Source: Algibacter sp. L3A6 (GTDB lineage: Bacteria > Bacteroidota > Bacteroidia > Flavobacteriales > Flavobacteriaceae). Taken from it: DNA of 64,000 nt. The notes under the pieces were generated by a model. It made no database searches. It had not been told where the DNA came from and was given only the letters and a program-made list of their open reading frames with translations. The position numbers were made by a program, and so were the translations under genes. The DNA is taken from assembly GCF_009796825.1 (NCBI RefSeq), contig NZ_CP047030.1, forward strand, positions 620,001 to 684,000, written 5' to 3'. This document shows positions 1-8,221 of the stretch, piece by piece (position 1 is the stretch's first letter; the number at the start of each line of letters is the position of its first letter).

Positions 1-173
1 TCCCTGTTGATGATGTAGATGCGATAATCACATCTGTTAAAGCATACCAAAACAATAGAAATTTATTAAAAGAGGATGGATTAAAAGCCTATGATACGGC
101 ACAAAACTATACTTGGGATAATTACTATGAACAACTTAATACTTTAATAGAAAACATTTCTCATGCTGGTTAA
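1..173 (+). CDS. Glycosyltransferase, C-terminal end (partial)
   Basis: An open frame enters at the left edge (first full codon at base 3) and stops at TAA 171-173, giving 56 residues. It ends in a Trp/Tyr-rich amphipathic tail (YTWDNYYEQLNTLIENI) of the kind that closes GT-B group-1 glycosyltransferases. The next glycosyltransferase starts 11 bp before this stop in another frame, as expected for translationally coupled genes of a polysaccharide operon. The family call rests mainly on this context and the tail, because the catalytic part lies outside the window. Confidence 0.6.
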   Translation, partial: PVDDVDAIITSVKAYQNNRNLLKEDGLKAYDTAQNYTWDNYYEQLNTLIENISHAG

Positions 174-1137
174 TTTCATTTTTAGAAAAAGAGGCCCTAG
201 CCATAATAGCATTGAAGAGTTGTTTGCTTCAATAATAAAAAATCTCCCTAGTGATGTTGAGGTTAATATTGTGGAACTACCCCATGGAGGTGCTTCTTTA
301 AAAGCTATTTTTCTAAATATTTGGCATGTTTTATCGCTTAAAGGCATTATCCATATTACAGGCGATGTGCATTACATTGGTATCATCCCCTTTAAAAAAA
401 CCATATTAACGATACACGATGTTAACTCGATTATAAAAGGGACTTCTATTAGAAAATTTATGTTCAAAACCTTATGGTTTACCTTACCTGGTTTATTTGT
501 AAAAAAAATAACGGTGATCTCAAAATTTTCAAAACAAGAGGTGTTACAAGTTATTCCATGGGCAAAAAACAAAACAGAAGTTATCTATAACCCTGTTAAC
601 CCATTGATAGAAACTAAACCTAAAGACTTTAATGCCAAACAACCTACTATTTTACATATAGGTACTAAGGTTAATAAAAATTTAGAAAACACCATTAAAA
701 GTTTACAACATATACCATGTAAACTTGTTATAGTTGGCCCGTTAAGTAAAAACGATAAAGATATATTAGAACTATATAAAATAGATTTTTTAAACTACAC
801 AAACATAGCATATAAAGATATTGTAGCCTTGTATCAAGACTGCGATCTTGTAAGTTTTGTTTCGTTATACGAAGGTTTTGGAATGCCAATAATTGAGGCT
901 CAAAAAACAGGGCGCGCTATAGTAACGAGCCAAAGAGCTTCGATTCCTGAAATTGCAGGAGATAGTGTATGCTATGCAAACCCTTTGAATATTGAGGATA
1001 TGCAACAAGCCTTTAAAACAATTATAGAAAACAACGACATGCGAAATAAGTTAATAGACTTAGGCTTCAATAATGTTGAGCAATTTGAAGTCAAAAAAAT
1101 AGCTTCGGAATATTTTAATTTATACAAAAAGATATAA
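163..1137 (+). CDS. Glycosyltransferase family 4 (group 1)
   Basis: This 324-residue protein is a probable retaining GT-B glycosyltransferase acting at the cytoplasmic face of the membrane during exopolysaccharide repeat-unit assembly. The C-terminal half holds the nucleotide-sugar domain, with a GTKVNKN strand near residue 166 and the EX7E motif EGFGMPIIEA at about 237-246, followed by the usual IPEIAGD segment. There is no signal peptide. The start overlaps the preceding gene by 11 bp, and the next gene begins 3 bp after the stop, so it sits inside a tight operon. Donor and acceptor cannot be read from the sequence. Confidence 0.85.
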   Translation: MLVNFIFRKRGPSHNSIEELFASIIKNLPSDVEVNIVELPHGGASLKAIFLNIWHVLSLKGIIHITGDVHYIGIIPFKKTILTIHDVNSIIKGTSIRKFMFKTLWFTLPGLFVKKITVISKFSKQEVLQVIPWAKNKTEVIYNPVNPLIETKPKDFNAKQPTILHIGTKVNKNLENTIKSLQHIPCKLVIVGPLSKNDKDILELYKIDFLNYTNIAYKDIVALYQDCDLVSFVSLYEGFGMPIIEAQKTGRAIVTSQRASIPEIAGDSVCYANPLNIEDMQQAFKTIIENNDMRNKLIDLGFNNVEQFEVKKIASEYFNLYKKI

Positions 1138-1140
1138 GCT

Positions 1141-2295
1141 TTGAAAATTAACCATGTTATAACCTCTATAGATATTTCAACCGGGGGACCTGCGCGAAGC
1201 GTAACCCATTTAATTTCGGAAATGCTATCGCTAGACAGTAATATAAAAATTGATTTAGAGACCCTAAAAAGTCCTGAGCCAATTTTAAAGACTTTTAACA
1301 CGCCTAATGGAAACGTTTATTTTCACGACTTCGAAAAACTAGGCCTTTCTAAAAGCCTAAAAAACAGTCTAAAAAAATCGGAAGCTCATTTATTACACGG
1401 TCATGGATTGTGGCAAATGCCAGTGCACCAAATGGCTAAAATGGCAAGAGAACGACATATACCTTACATCATCACACCTAGAGGGATGCTAGAGCCTTGG
1501 TCTTTAACGCAGAGTCCGTTAAAAAAGAAACTAGCTTTAAGTTTATTTCAAAATAAAGATTTAGATCATGCGGCTTGCATACATGCTACAGCCCCCATGG
1601 AAGTAAAAAGTATTCGTGATTTAGGGTTTAAAAATCCTATTGCTATGATACCCAATGGCATCGATTTAAAAGCTTTTTCGGATACCATTCCAAATAAATC
1701 CAAAACTCCTAAACGTATTTTATTTTTATCGCGAATTCATAAAAAAAAGGGTATTGAAAATTTAATTGAAGCTTGGACACAATTGAGTGCTGAAGTAAAG
1801 CAAAATTGGGTGATTGATATTTATGGGAATGGAGATACGGCTTATATTGAACAACTAGAAACGCTTATAAAAAAATCTAATCTAGAAAACCAAATACAAA
1901 TTAAAGCACCTGTCTTTGGAGAAGAAAAACTTAAAGTCTTTAGAGCCGCTAGTTTATTTGTACTGCCAACGTTTAGTGAAAACTTTGGTATTGTAGTAGC
2001 TGAAGCTTTAGCCTGCTATACGCCCGTAATAACCACAAAAGGTGCGCCTTGGGAAACCTTAGAAACTCACAACTGCGGAAACTGGATTGATATTGGTGTT
2101 GAACCTCTTGTTGAATCTTTAAACAAAATGCTTGTAAAATCTCCCGAAGCGTTATTGGAGTTAGGTATAAATGGAAGAAAACTAGTTGAAGATCAATTTA
2201 GTATGAATGCGGTAGGTAAGCAAATGTTAGTATTATATGACTGGATTTTAAATCAAGGTGAAACACCTGAATTTGTTAAATATGAAAAAAAATGA
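1141..2295 (+). CDS. Glycosyltransferase family 4 (group 1)
   Basis: A GT-B glycosyltransferase of 384 residues, probably adding one sugar of the exopolysaccharide unit. The N-terminal domain carries the glycine/arginine segment STGGPARSV typical of group-1 enzymes. The C-terminal domain has the FLSRIHKKKGIENLIEAW donor-site segment and the EX7E motif SENFGIVVAEAL at about residues 279-290. The start is TTG at 1141, 3 bp after the previous stop; no in-frame ATG lies close downstream, and the residues right after the TTG (KINHVITSID) already form the first beta strand. Its end overlaps the start of the acyltransferase gene by 14 bp. Confidence 0.85.
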   Translation: MKINHVITSIDISTGGPARSVTHLISEMLSLDSNIKIDLETLKSPEPILKTFNTPNGNVYFHDFEKLGLSKSLKNSLKKSEAHLLHGHGLWQMPVHQMAKMARERHIPYIITPRGMLEPWSLTQSPLKKKLALSLFQNKDLDHAACIHATAPMEVKSIRDLGFKNPIAMIPNGIDLKAFSDTIPNKSKTPKRILFLSRIHKKKGIENLIEAWTQLSAEVKQNWVIDIYGNGDTAYIEQLETLIKKSNLENQIQIKAPVFGEEKLKVFRAASLFVLPTFSENFGIVVAEALACYTPVITTKGAPWETLETHNCGNWIDIGVEPLVESLNKMLVKSPEALLELGINGRKLVEDQFSMNAVGKQMLVLYDWILNQGETPEFVKYEKK

Positions 2296-3223
2296 AGTAG
2301 AATGCCTTAAGGGTCTTGCTATTATCGGAGTTATTTTTGCTCACATGAATTTTAAAGGTCGTTTTGATGATAGCACACTGATACTAGTTAATTACTTACA
2401 AATTATTTTTGGTTGGTGTGTTATAGCGTTTTTCTTTTGTTCAGGTTTGTTAGCTAAGAACGTTGATAGATTTCTTTTAAAACAATTAATTTTTAAAAGA
2501 TTTAAAAGATTAATTGTTCCTTGTATCGTATTTACTATAACTTATAAATTAATTATATTTGGATTATATTATTCAGGTCTTTTTGGATGGAAAAATCCTT
2601 TACCAGAGAATAAATTAACATTGTTATACCCTGTAGGTCCTCAGTTTTATTTTCTTATCTATCTTTTTATCATTCAATTGATAGTTTCTTTTCTTCAGCT
2701 TTATTTTTCAAGAAAGGTTTTGCTAATTATGGCATCTATTGTTTTACCGATATTATATTTTATAATTGATAGTCCTAAGTACTCTTATGGCGGAGAGATT
2801 AATCTAGTCCCTTTTTACATCTATTCTTATATCATAGCTTTATTTGTATCTGAGAATAAATCAATAAGAAATATTGATTATTATGTTTTGTTAATTTTAG
2901 TTCTAGCATTTCTATCATTATCTTTTAATATAAAAATGATAATATTAATACAACTATATATTCCGATACTGTTATGGTTGATTTTAAAAAAATATAATTC
3001 TATTACTGTTAATTTTAATAAACTATCAATCGGTAAATATTCAGGGGCAATTTATGTATGGCATGCTCCTATTTTGCTTCCATTTCTTTCAATTACTTGT
3101 GTTAAGCTATTTGGAAGTAAAACATTAGTCATTTTTCCTATTTTAATAATTACTATTTTGATTTCTATTTTTTTAGGCAAACTGACTTCTAGGTATTCTT
3201 TTTTAAAAATTTGGAGATTTTAA
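2282..3223 (+). CDS. Acyltransferase family 3 membrane protein
   Basis: This 313-residue multi-pass membrane protein of the acyltransferase-3 family probably O-acetylates or otherwise acylates a sugar of the exopolysaccharide. The family's N-terminal signature is visible (ECLKGLAIIGVIFAHM, with the conserved His), and the closing segment YVWHAPILLP is also typical. About nine or ten hydrophobic helices fill the rest. I chose ATG 2282 over an upstream GTG at 2258 because the conserved N-terminus begins just after the ATG; it overlaps the previous gene by 14 bp. By eye the gene is more AT-rich, with more TTA/ATT/AAT codons than its neighbours, which could mean separate acquisition. Confidence 0.85.
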   Translation: MKKNEVECLKGLAIIGVIFAHMNFKGRFDDSTLILVNYLQIIFGWCVIAFFFCSGLLAKNVDRFLLKQLIFKRFKRLIVPCIVFTITYKLIIFGLYYSGLFGWKNPLPENKLTLLYPVGPQFYFLIYLFIIQLIVSFLQLYFSRKVLLIMASIVLPILYFIIDSPKYSYGGEINLVPFYIYSYIIALFVSENKSIRNIDYYVLLILVLAFLSLSFNIKMIILIQLYIPILLWLILKKYNSITVNFNKLSIGKYSGAIYVWHAPILLPFLSITCVKLFGSKTLVIFPILIITILISIFLGKLTSRYSFLKIWRF

Positions 3224-3227
3224 TATT

Positions 3228-3776
3228 ATGAATAAAGTAGATCTATCAGAATACAAAAACAACTTTAGTCGTAAAAATCAAATCGCTCGATTATTATGGT
3301 CTGTAGTTTGGTTGCTTTTTGCTCGCCCTCTGCCAAGACGTTTAGGTAACGGGTGGAAATTATTTTTATTAAGACTTTTTGGTGCCAAAGTACACGCCAA
3401 AGCTGTAGTATATTCATCTGTAAGAATATATATGCCTTGGAACTTAGAAATGCATGAATATTCGTGTTTAGCTCCAGAAGTAGATTGCTATAATGTTGAT
3501 AAAATTACCATAGGCGCACATGCTACCGTATCACAAAAAACATATTTATGTGCTGCATCTCACGATATTAACAAAAAAGATTACCCTTTAATTACCGCAC
3601 CAATTACTGTAAAAGACCAAGCATGGATTGGAGCTGCTGTTTTTATTGGTATGGGCGTAACTATAGGTGAAGGAGCCGTTGTAGGTGCAACAGCATCTGT
3701 ATTTAAAGACGTAGAGCCTTGGACTATTGTTGGTGGAAACCCAGCTAAATTTATAAAAAAAAGAAACATTGACTAA
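3228..3776 (+). CDS. WcaF-like putative polysaccharide O-acetyltransferase
   Basis: A 182-residue left-handed beta-helix (hexapeptide repeat) acetyltransferase similar to colanic-acid WcaF. The N-terminus has a basic/hydrophobic segment (LLWSVVWLLFARPLPRRLG) common in this subgroup. Hexapeptide turns follow (ITIGAHATVSQKTYLCAASHD, where the His is the likely catalytic base, then AWIGAAVFIGMGVTIGEGAVVGA), and it closes with the usual VGGNPAKFIKKR tail. It is probably cytoplasmic, using acetyl-CoA to modify a polysaccharide precursor. It lies 4 bp after the acyltransferase-3 gene and 1 bp before the next glycosyltransferase. Confidence 0.87.
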   Translation: MNKVDLSEYKNNFSRKNQIARLLWSVVWLLFARPLPRRLGNGWKLFLLRLFGAKVHAKAVVYSSVRIYMPWNLEMHEYSCLAPEVDCYNVDKITIGAHATVSQKTYLCAASHDINKKDYPLITAPITVKDQAWIGAAVFIGMGVTIGEGAVVGATASVFKDVEPWTIVGGNPAKFIKKRNID

Positions 3777-3777
3777 T

Positions 3778-4599
3778 ATGAGTAAATTACCGATTACCGT
3801 TGTTGTATCCGTAAAAAATGAGGAACTGAATTTACCGCATTGTTTGGAGAAGTTAAGTTCGTTTTCAGAAGTTGTTGTTATCGACTCTCAAAGTACAGAC
3901 AAAACGCCAGCTATTGTGAAGCAATTTGGTTTTAAGATTGTAGATTTTAACTGGGATGGAAAATTTCCTAAAAAGCGAAATTGGACTTTAAGGAATGTTG
4001 ACTTAAAAAATGATTGGATTTTATTTTTAGATGCCGATGAGTTTTTAACCGATGCGTTTATTAAAGAAATAGGTGAAAAAACAAAGGACTCGAACTTTAA
4101 AGGGTTCTGGTTGAACTACAACAACTACTTTATGGGTAAGGAGTTGAAGCATGGCGATAAAATGAAAAAATTGGCTTTGTTCAAGAAAGATTCGGGAGAA
4201 TATGAACAAATTCAGGAAGATTCATGGAGCCACTTAGATATGGAAGTCCACGAACACCCTATTATTGATGGTGAAATTGGTAAAATTGGAAGCCCAATTA
4301 TACATAAAGACTATAAAGGTTTAGAGCATTATATAGCGCGCCATAACGCATACTCTACTTGGGAAGCCAAGCGTTACTTGTTTTTATTAAAAACAGGATT
4401 TAATGATTTAACAAAAAGACAAAAAATTAAGTATCAATTTATTAATAGTGGCTTATTACCTATGATATATTTTATGGGTTCTTTTGTGTTGAAACTAGGG
4501 TTCCTTGATGGACTTGCAGGTTATCGTTTAGCAAAATATAAAGCGAACTACTTTTTTCAAATACAAACTAAAATTGCAGAATTAAAACATACAAAATGA
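3778..4599 (+). CDS. Glycosyltransferase family 2 (WaaE/KdtX-like)
   Basis: A 273-residue GT-A inverting glycosyltransferase. Family motifs are SVKNEELNLPHCL at the N-terminus, VVIDSQSTDKT, and the metal-binding LFLDADEFL. The layout matches the WaaE/KdtX-type group, which has a hydrophobic C-terminal helix (LLPMIYFMGSFVLKLGFLDG) that may hold it at the membrane. I preferred ATG 3778 over an upstream TTG at 3769 because it follows the preceding stop by one base and leaves no overlap. The last codons overlap the start of the decarboxylase gene by 4 bp (ATGA). Confidence 0.85.
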   Translation: MSKLPITVVVSVKNEELNLPHCLEKLSSFSEVVVIDSQSTDKTPAIVKQFGFKIVDFNWDGKFPKKRNWTLRNVDLKNDWILFLDADEFLTDAFIKEIGEKTKDSNFKGFWLNYNNYFMGKELKHGDKMKKLALFKKDSGEYEQIQEDSWSHLDMEVHEHPIIDGEIGKIGSPIIHKDYKGLEHYIARHNAYSTWEAKRYLFLLKTGFNDLTKRQKIKYQFINSGLLPMIYFMGSFVLKLGFLDGLAGYRLAKYKANYFFQIQTKIAELKHTK

Positions 4600-5531
4600 A
4601 AAAAATTTTAATTACCGGAGGTGCTGGTTTTGTGGGGTCTCATTTATGTGAACGTTTACTAAACGAAGGAAACGATATTATATGCTTAGATAATTATTTT
4701 ACAGGGTCTAAACAAAACGTGGTACATCTATTAGATAACCCATATTTTGAATTAGTTCGTCATGATATTACACACCCTTACTTTGCTGAGGTCGATGAGA
4801 TTTACAATTTAGCATGTCCTGCTTCGCCTGTACATTACCAATACAACCCAATAAAAACAATAAAAACATCGGTACTTGGTGCTGTTAATATGCTTGGTTT
4901 AGCCAAACGTGTTAATGCTAAAATACTACAAGCAAGCACAAGTGAGGTCTATGGTGACCCAAAAGTACACCCACAAAAAGAAGATTACTGGGGAAATGTT
5001 AACCCGATTGGAATAAGGTCTTGCTACGATGAAGGAAAACGTTGCGCAGAAACTTTATTTATGGATTATCATATACAAAATGAAGTCGCTATAAAAATTA
5101 TTAGAATTTTTAATACTTACGGCCCTAATATGAACCCTAGTGATGGCCGTGTAGTTTCTAACTTTATTATGCAAGCCTTACGAGGCGAAGATATTACCAT
5201 TTTTGGCGATGGTTTACAAACACGTTCATTTCAATATGTAGATGATTTGGTGGAAGGTATGATTAGAATGATGAACTCGGAACCAGAATTTCTAGGTCCA
5301 GTAAATCTTGGAAACCCTAATGAATTTACCATGTTAGAATTAGCAGAAACTGTGATAAAATTAACAGGTTCTAGTTCTAAATTAATATTTATGCCGTTGC
5401 CTAAAGATGACCCAAAGCAACGCCAACCAGATATTAGCCTAGCTAAAGATAAACTAAATGGATGGCAACCTAATATTCAATTAGAAACAGGCTTAATAAA
5501 AACCATTGACTATTTTAAAACCAAACTGTAA
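4596..5531 (+). CDS. UDP-glucuronic acid decarboxylase (UDP-xylose synthase)
   Basis: An extended short-chain dehydrogenase of 311 residues that converts UDP-glucuronate to UDP-xylose with bound NAD+. The N-terminal Rossmann motif is GGAGFVGSH (about residues 8-16). The UXS-type segment ACPASPVHYQYNPIKTIKTS is present, as are ASTSEVYGDP and the catalytic YxxxK (SCYDEGK, Tyr about 144, Lys about 148). No N-terminal membrane segment is seen, so it is the short soluble bacterial form. It suggests the exopolysaccharide contains xylose or a xylose-derived sugar. A UDP-glucose dehydrogenase is not in the window. Confidence 0.92.
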   Translation: MKKILITGGAGFVGSHLCERLLNEGNDIICLDNYFTGSKQNVVHLLDNPYFELVRHDITHPYFAEVDEIYNLACPASPVHYQYNPIKTIKTSVLGAVNMLGLAKRVNAKILQASTSEVYGDPKVHPQKEDYWGNVNPIGIRSCYDEGKRCAETLFMDYHIQNEVAIKIIRIFNTYGPNMNPSDGRVVSNFIMQALRGEDITIFGDGLQTRSFQYVDDLVEGMIRMMNSEPEFLGPVNLGNPNEFTMLELAETVIKLTGSSSKLIFMPLPKDDPKQRQPDISLAKDKLNGWQPNIQLETGLIKTIDYFKTKL

Positions 5532-5545
5532 ATAGTTTATAAACT

Positions 5546-6307
5546 ATGAAAGTATCAATAATAACCGCCACTTATAATAGTGAAGCTACGATAGCGAGTT
5601 GCATGCGTTCTGTAATGGAACAGAAGCATGCTTCTATAGAATATGTGATTATCGATGGTAACTCTAGCGATGGCACTTTAGATGTTGTAAAGCAATTACA
5701 AACCGAATTCCCGAATATCGAAGTAAGCATACTCTCGGAACCAGATAAAGGCATTTACGATGCCTTAAACAAAGGGGTTAATCGTGCTACAGGTGATGTT
5801 ATTGGTTTTGTACATTCCGATGATATGTTAGCACAAACCACGACAATCGAACACCTAGTAAACACCTTTAAAGCTGAAAAAACTGACGGTGTGTATGGTG
5901 ATTTACAATACGTGAACAAAATTGACCCAACCAAGGTGATTCGCCATTGGGAAAGCTGTGCCTTTGATAAAAAACTATTGAAGAAAGGTTGGATGCCAGC
6001 ACACCCAACCTTGTTTTTAACCCGTGAGGTCTATAACAGACACGTCGGCTTTAACTTAACCTATAAAATTGCTGCGGACTACGATTTTATTTTACGCGTT
6101 TTTAAAGACGACGCTTTACGTTTTGCTTACTTACCTGAAGTGATTACAAAAATGAGGGCTGGTGGCGCTAGTAACCGTAGTTTAAAAAACATCATTATAA
6201 AATCGAAGGAAGATTATAAAGCCATTACTTCCAACAATGTAGGTTCGTTTAGCACCATTATACAAAAAAACGTTTCTAAACTGAATCAGTTTTATAAAAA
6301 GGGTTAA
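5546..6307 (+). CDS. Glycosyltransferase family 2 (WcaA-like)
   Basis: A GT-A glycosyltransferase of 253 residues. Visible motifs are ITATYNSEATIASCMRSV at the N-terminus, YVIIDGNSSDGT, the segment SEPDKGIYDALNKG and the acidic metal site HSDDMLA, followed by WMPAHPTLFLTREVY. This combination is typical of the WcaA-like group found in colanic-acid and other exopolysaccharide loci. It lies 14 bp after the UXS gene and 36 bp before the initiating transferase gene. The substrate is unknown. Confidence 0.87.
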   Translation: MKVSIITATYNSEATIASCMRSVMEQKHASIEYVIIDGNSSDGTLDVVKQLQTEFPNIEVSILSEPDKGIYDALNKGVNRATGDVIGFVHSDDMLAQTTTIEHLVNTFKAEKTDGVYGDLQYVNKIDPTKVIRHWESCAFDKKLLKKGWMPAHPTLFLTREVYNRHVGFNLTYKIAADYDFILRVFKDDALRFAYLPEVITKMRAGGASNRSLKNIIIKSKEDYKAITSNNVGSFSTIIQKNVSKLNQFYKKG

Positions 6308-6343
6308 TTCATTTTCCAAACCTGCTAACCAAAACATAAACAC

Positions 6344-7432
6344 ATGCAAGATCCCCTCTCAAGCTTAATATTTCTGAGTATCATAAGTGCCATATTTTCA
6401 TTTGGTCTGGTAAGCTATATTATTCCTAAAATTATATTTATGGTCAATTTCCATAATTTAAACGAAGTGCCAGGCGAACGCAGTTCGCATACTAGAGCAA
6501 CCCCAACCATGGGTGGCCTCGCTTTTTTTGTAACTTTGGTACTCAACTTATTTTTATTCAAGCCTTTAGATACCGAATATATAGGTTTGAATTTAGCCGC
6601 CGCATTCACTATTATATTTATTGTAGGCTTAAAGGATGATTTAGCCGTGTCTACACCAAGAGCACGTGTTATTATAGAAATTTTTGCGATTTGTATTGTT
6701 TTTTTACATTCCGATTTTCATACGACTTCCCTAGCTGGTTTTATGGGGATTCATGAGGTGCCGTCAGTAGTTCTTGATGTGTTTCATGTTGTTATCGCAC
6801 TCACCATTGTTAACGCTTACAACTTAATTGATGGTGTCGATGGTTTAGCGTCCACTTTAGGTATATCTATTTTCTCTATGTTTGGTCTTATCTTTTTAAC
6901 CATGGGTTTAAACTATTACTTCTTAATTTGTTTAAGTCTTATTTTCACCTTATTGGCTTTTATGCGTTATAATTTTTCGCACGAGAAAAAAATTTTTATG
7001 GGAGATACAGGATCTCTAGTCATTGGATTTTGCATAGCCATATTAGCTTTAAAGTTTTTAACCATAGACACTAGCTTATTTAAACGCTTTACCTTTGCAC
7101 CGCAAAACAAATTGTTAATTGTAGCCGCTATTTTAGCAGTGCCATTATTTGATATGATGCGTGTTATTGGTGTACGTCTATTAAAAAAACAAAGCCCGTT
7201 TACAGCCGACAGAAACCACATTCATCACATATTATCGGACTTAGGCTTAGAACATTACAAAATAGCGATACTATTAGGCTTATTAAATTACACCTTAGCG
7301 ATTATTCTTATTTTTTTCGCTTCAATTTTTAACTCTTTTCAAATGATGTTTATCTTGCCGATAATTTTCATTTTATTATTGGGGATTTTCCATAAACTGA
7401 AATTGCTTTCTTTAAAAAAAATAAATAACTAA
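6344..7432 (+). CDS. WecA/MraY-family undecaprenyl-phosphate sugar-1-phosphate transferase
   Basis: This 362-residue polytopic membrane enzyme transfers a (N-acetyl)hexosamine-1-phosphate to undecaprenyl phosphate and so starts repeat-unit assembly on the lipid carrier. Family motifs are present: the early SSHTRATPTMGG segment, the catalytic NAYNLIDGVDGLAS, MGDTGSLVIGF, and the His cluster DRNHIHHILSDLGL. About ten hydrophobic helices are visible. Its stop shares one base with the next start (TAATG). WecA-like (GlcNAc-1-P) is the most likely subtype; the sugar is not proved. Confidence 0.88.
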   Translation: MQDPLSSLIFLSIISAIFSFGLVSYIIPKIIFMVNFHNLNEVPGERSSHTRATPTMGGLAFFVTLVLNLFLFKPLDTEYIGLNLAAAFTIIFIVGLKDDLAVSTPRARVIIEIFAICIVFLHSDFHTTSLAGFMGIHEVPSVVLDVFHVVIALTIVNAYNLIDGVDGLASTLGISIFSMFGLIFLTMGLNYYFLICLSLIFTLLAFMRYNFSHEKKIFMGDTGSLVIGFCIAILALKFLTIDTSLFKRFTFAPQNKLLIVAAILAVPLFDMMRVIGVRLLKKQSPFTADRNHIHHILSDLGLEHYKIAILLGLLNYTLAIILIFFASIFNSFQMMFILPIIFILLLGIFHKLKLLSLKKINN

Positions 7433-8214
7433 TGAACCTCTCAACCATGAAAAAACTCAACCAAGGGTTAATCATAACTGTTATCACTTTACTACTTTTT
7501 AACAGTTGTGCCTCATCAAAAGACATACAATATTTTCAAAATGTTGAAGATGGTGTTTTAAAAGATTCTACAGCTGCATTTGGAGCCAAAATACAAAGCG
7601 GAGATCTTTTAACGATAAACGTATCGACCATTAATGCCGAAGCCGCTTTGCCATTTAATCTTTATGAAACACCAATGCTACAGGGTGCTGCGGCTAGTGC
7701 AAAACCAATCCCTCATTTAGTTGATGATGACGGAGTTATTAATTTCCCAGTGTTAGGAAAACTTAAAGTTGCAGGGCTCACAACTAAACAACTGACTAAA
7801 AAATTAGAAGTTGACTTGGTAGAATATATAACGAACCCTACGATAAACATTCGCTTTGATAACTTTAGAGTATCGGTTTTAGGTGAGGTAGCCAAACCAG
7901 GATCTTACCAGGTGCTTAATGAGCGTATTTCTGTTATTGAAGCTATAGGTTTAGCAGGAGATCTTACTATTTACGGACAACGAGATAACGTATTATTAGT
8001 ACGCATCGAAAATGGCGAAAAAACATTTACAACATTAGATTTAACGAATAAGAACCTCTTTAATTCGCCTTACTACAATTTAAAGCAAAACGATATTATT
8101 TACATCTCACCAAATAAAACGAGAGTAAATTCATCTGCAGTTGGGCCGAACACAGGTGTTATTATTTCTTCAGCCTCTTTACTTATAACTGTTTTAGCTT
8201 TAATCTTAAAATAA
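7432..8214 (+). CDS. wza: Polysaccharide export outer-membrane lipoprotein (Wza-like)
   Basis: A 260-residue periplasmic/outer-membrane export protein. The N-terminus is a lipoprotein signal with lipobox LFNSC. The polysaccharide-export domain begins at AKIQSGDLLTINVST, and a SLBB-like segment follows (VSVLGEVAKPGSYQV). A hydrophobic helix (VIISSASLLITVLALILK) closes the protein and may be the membrane-crossing part. ATG 7432 shares a base with the previous stop, and ATG 7447 (MKKLNQ...) gives an equally good lipoprotein signal. The gene ends 7 bp before wzc, the standard export pair. Confidence 0.9.
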   Translation: MNLSTMKKLNQGLIITVITLLLFNSCASSKDIQYFQNVEDGVLKDSTAAFGAKIQSGDLLTINVSTINAEAALPFNLYETPMLQGAAASAKPIPHLVDDDGVINFPVLGKLKVAGLTTKQLTKKLEVDLVEYITNPTINIRFDNFRVSVLGEVAKPGSYQVLNERISVIEAIGLAGDLTIYGQRDNVLLVRIENGEKTFTTLDLTNKNLFNSPYYNLKQNDIIYISPNKTRVNSSAVGPNTGVIISSASLLITVLALILK

Positions 8215-8221
8215 CATAAAT

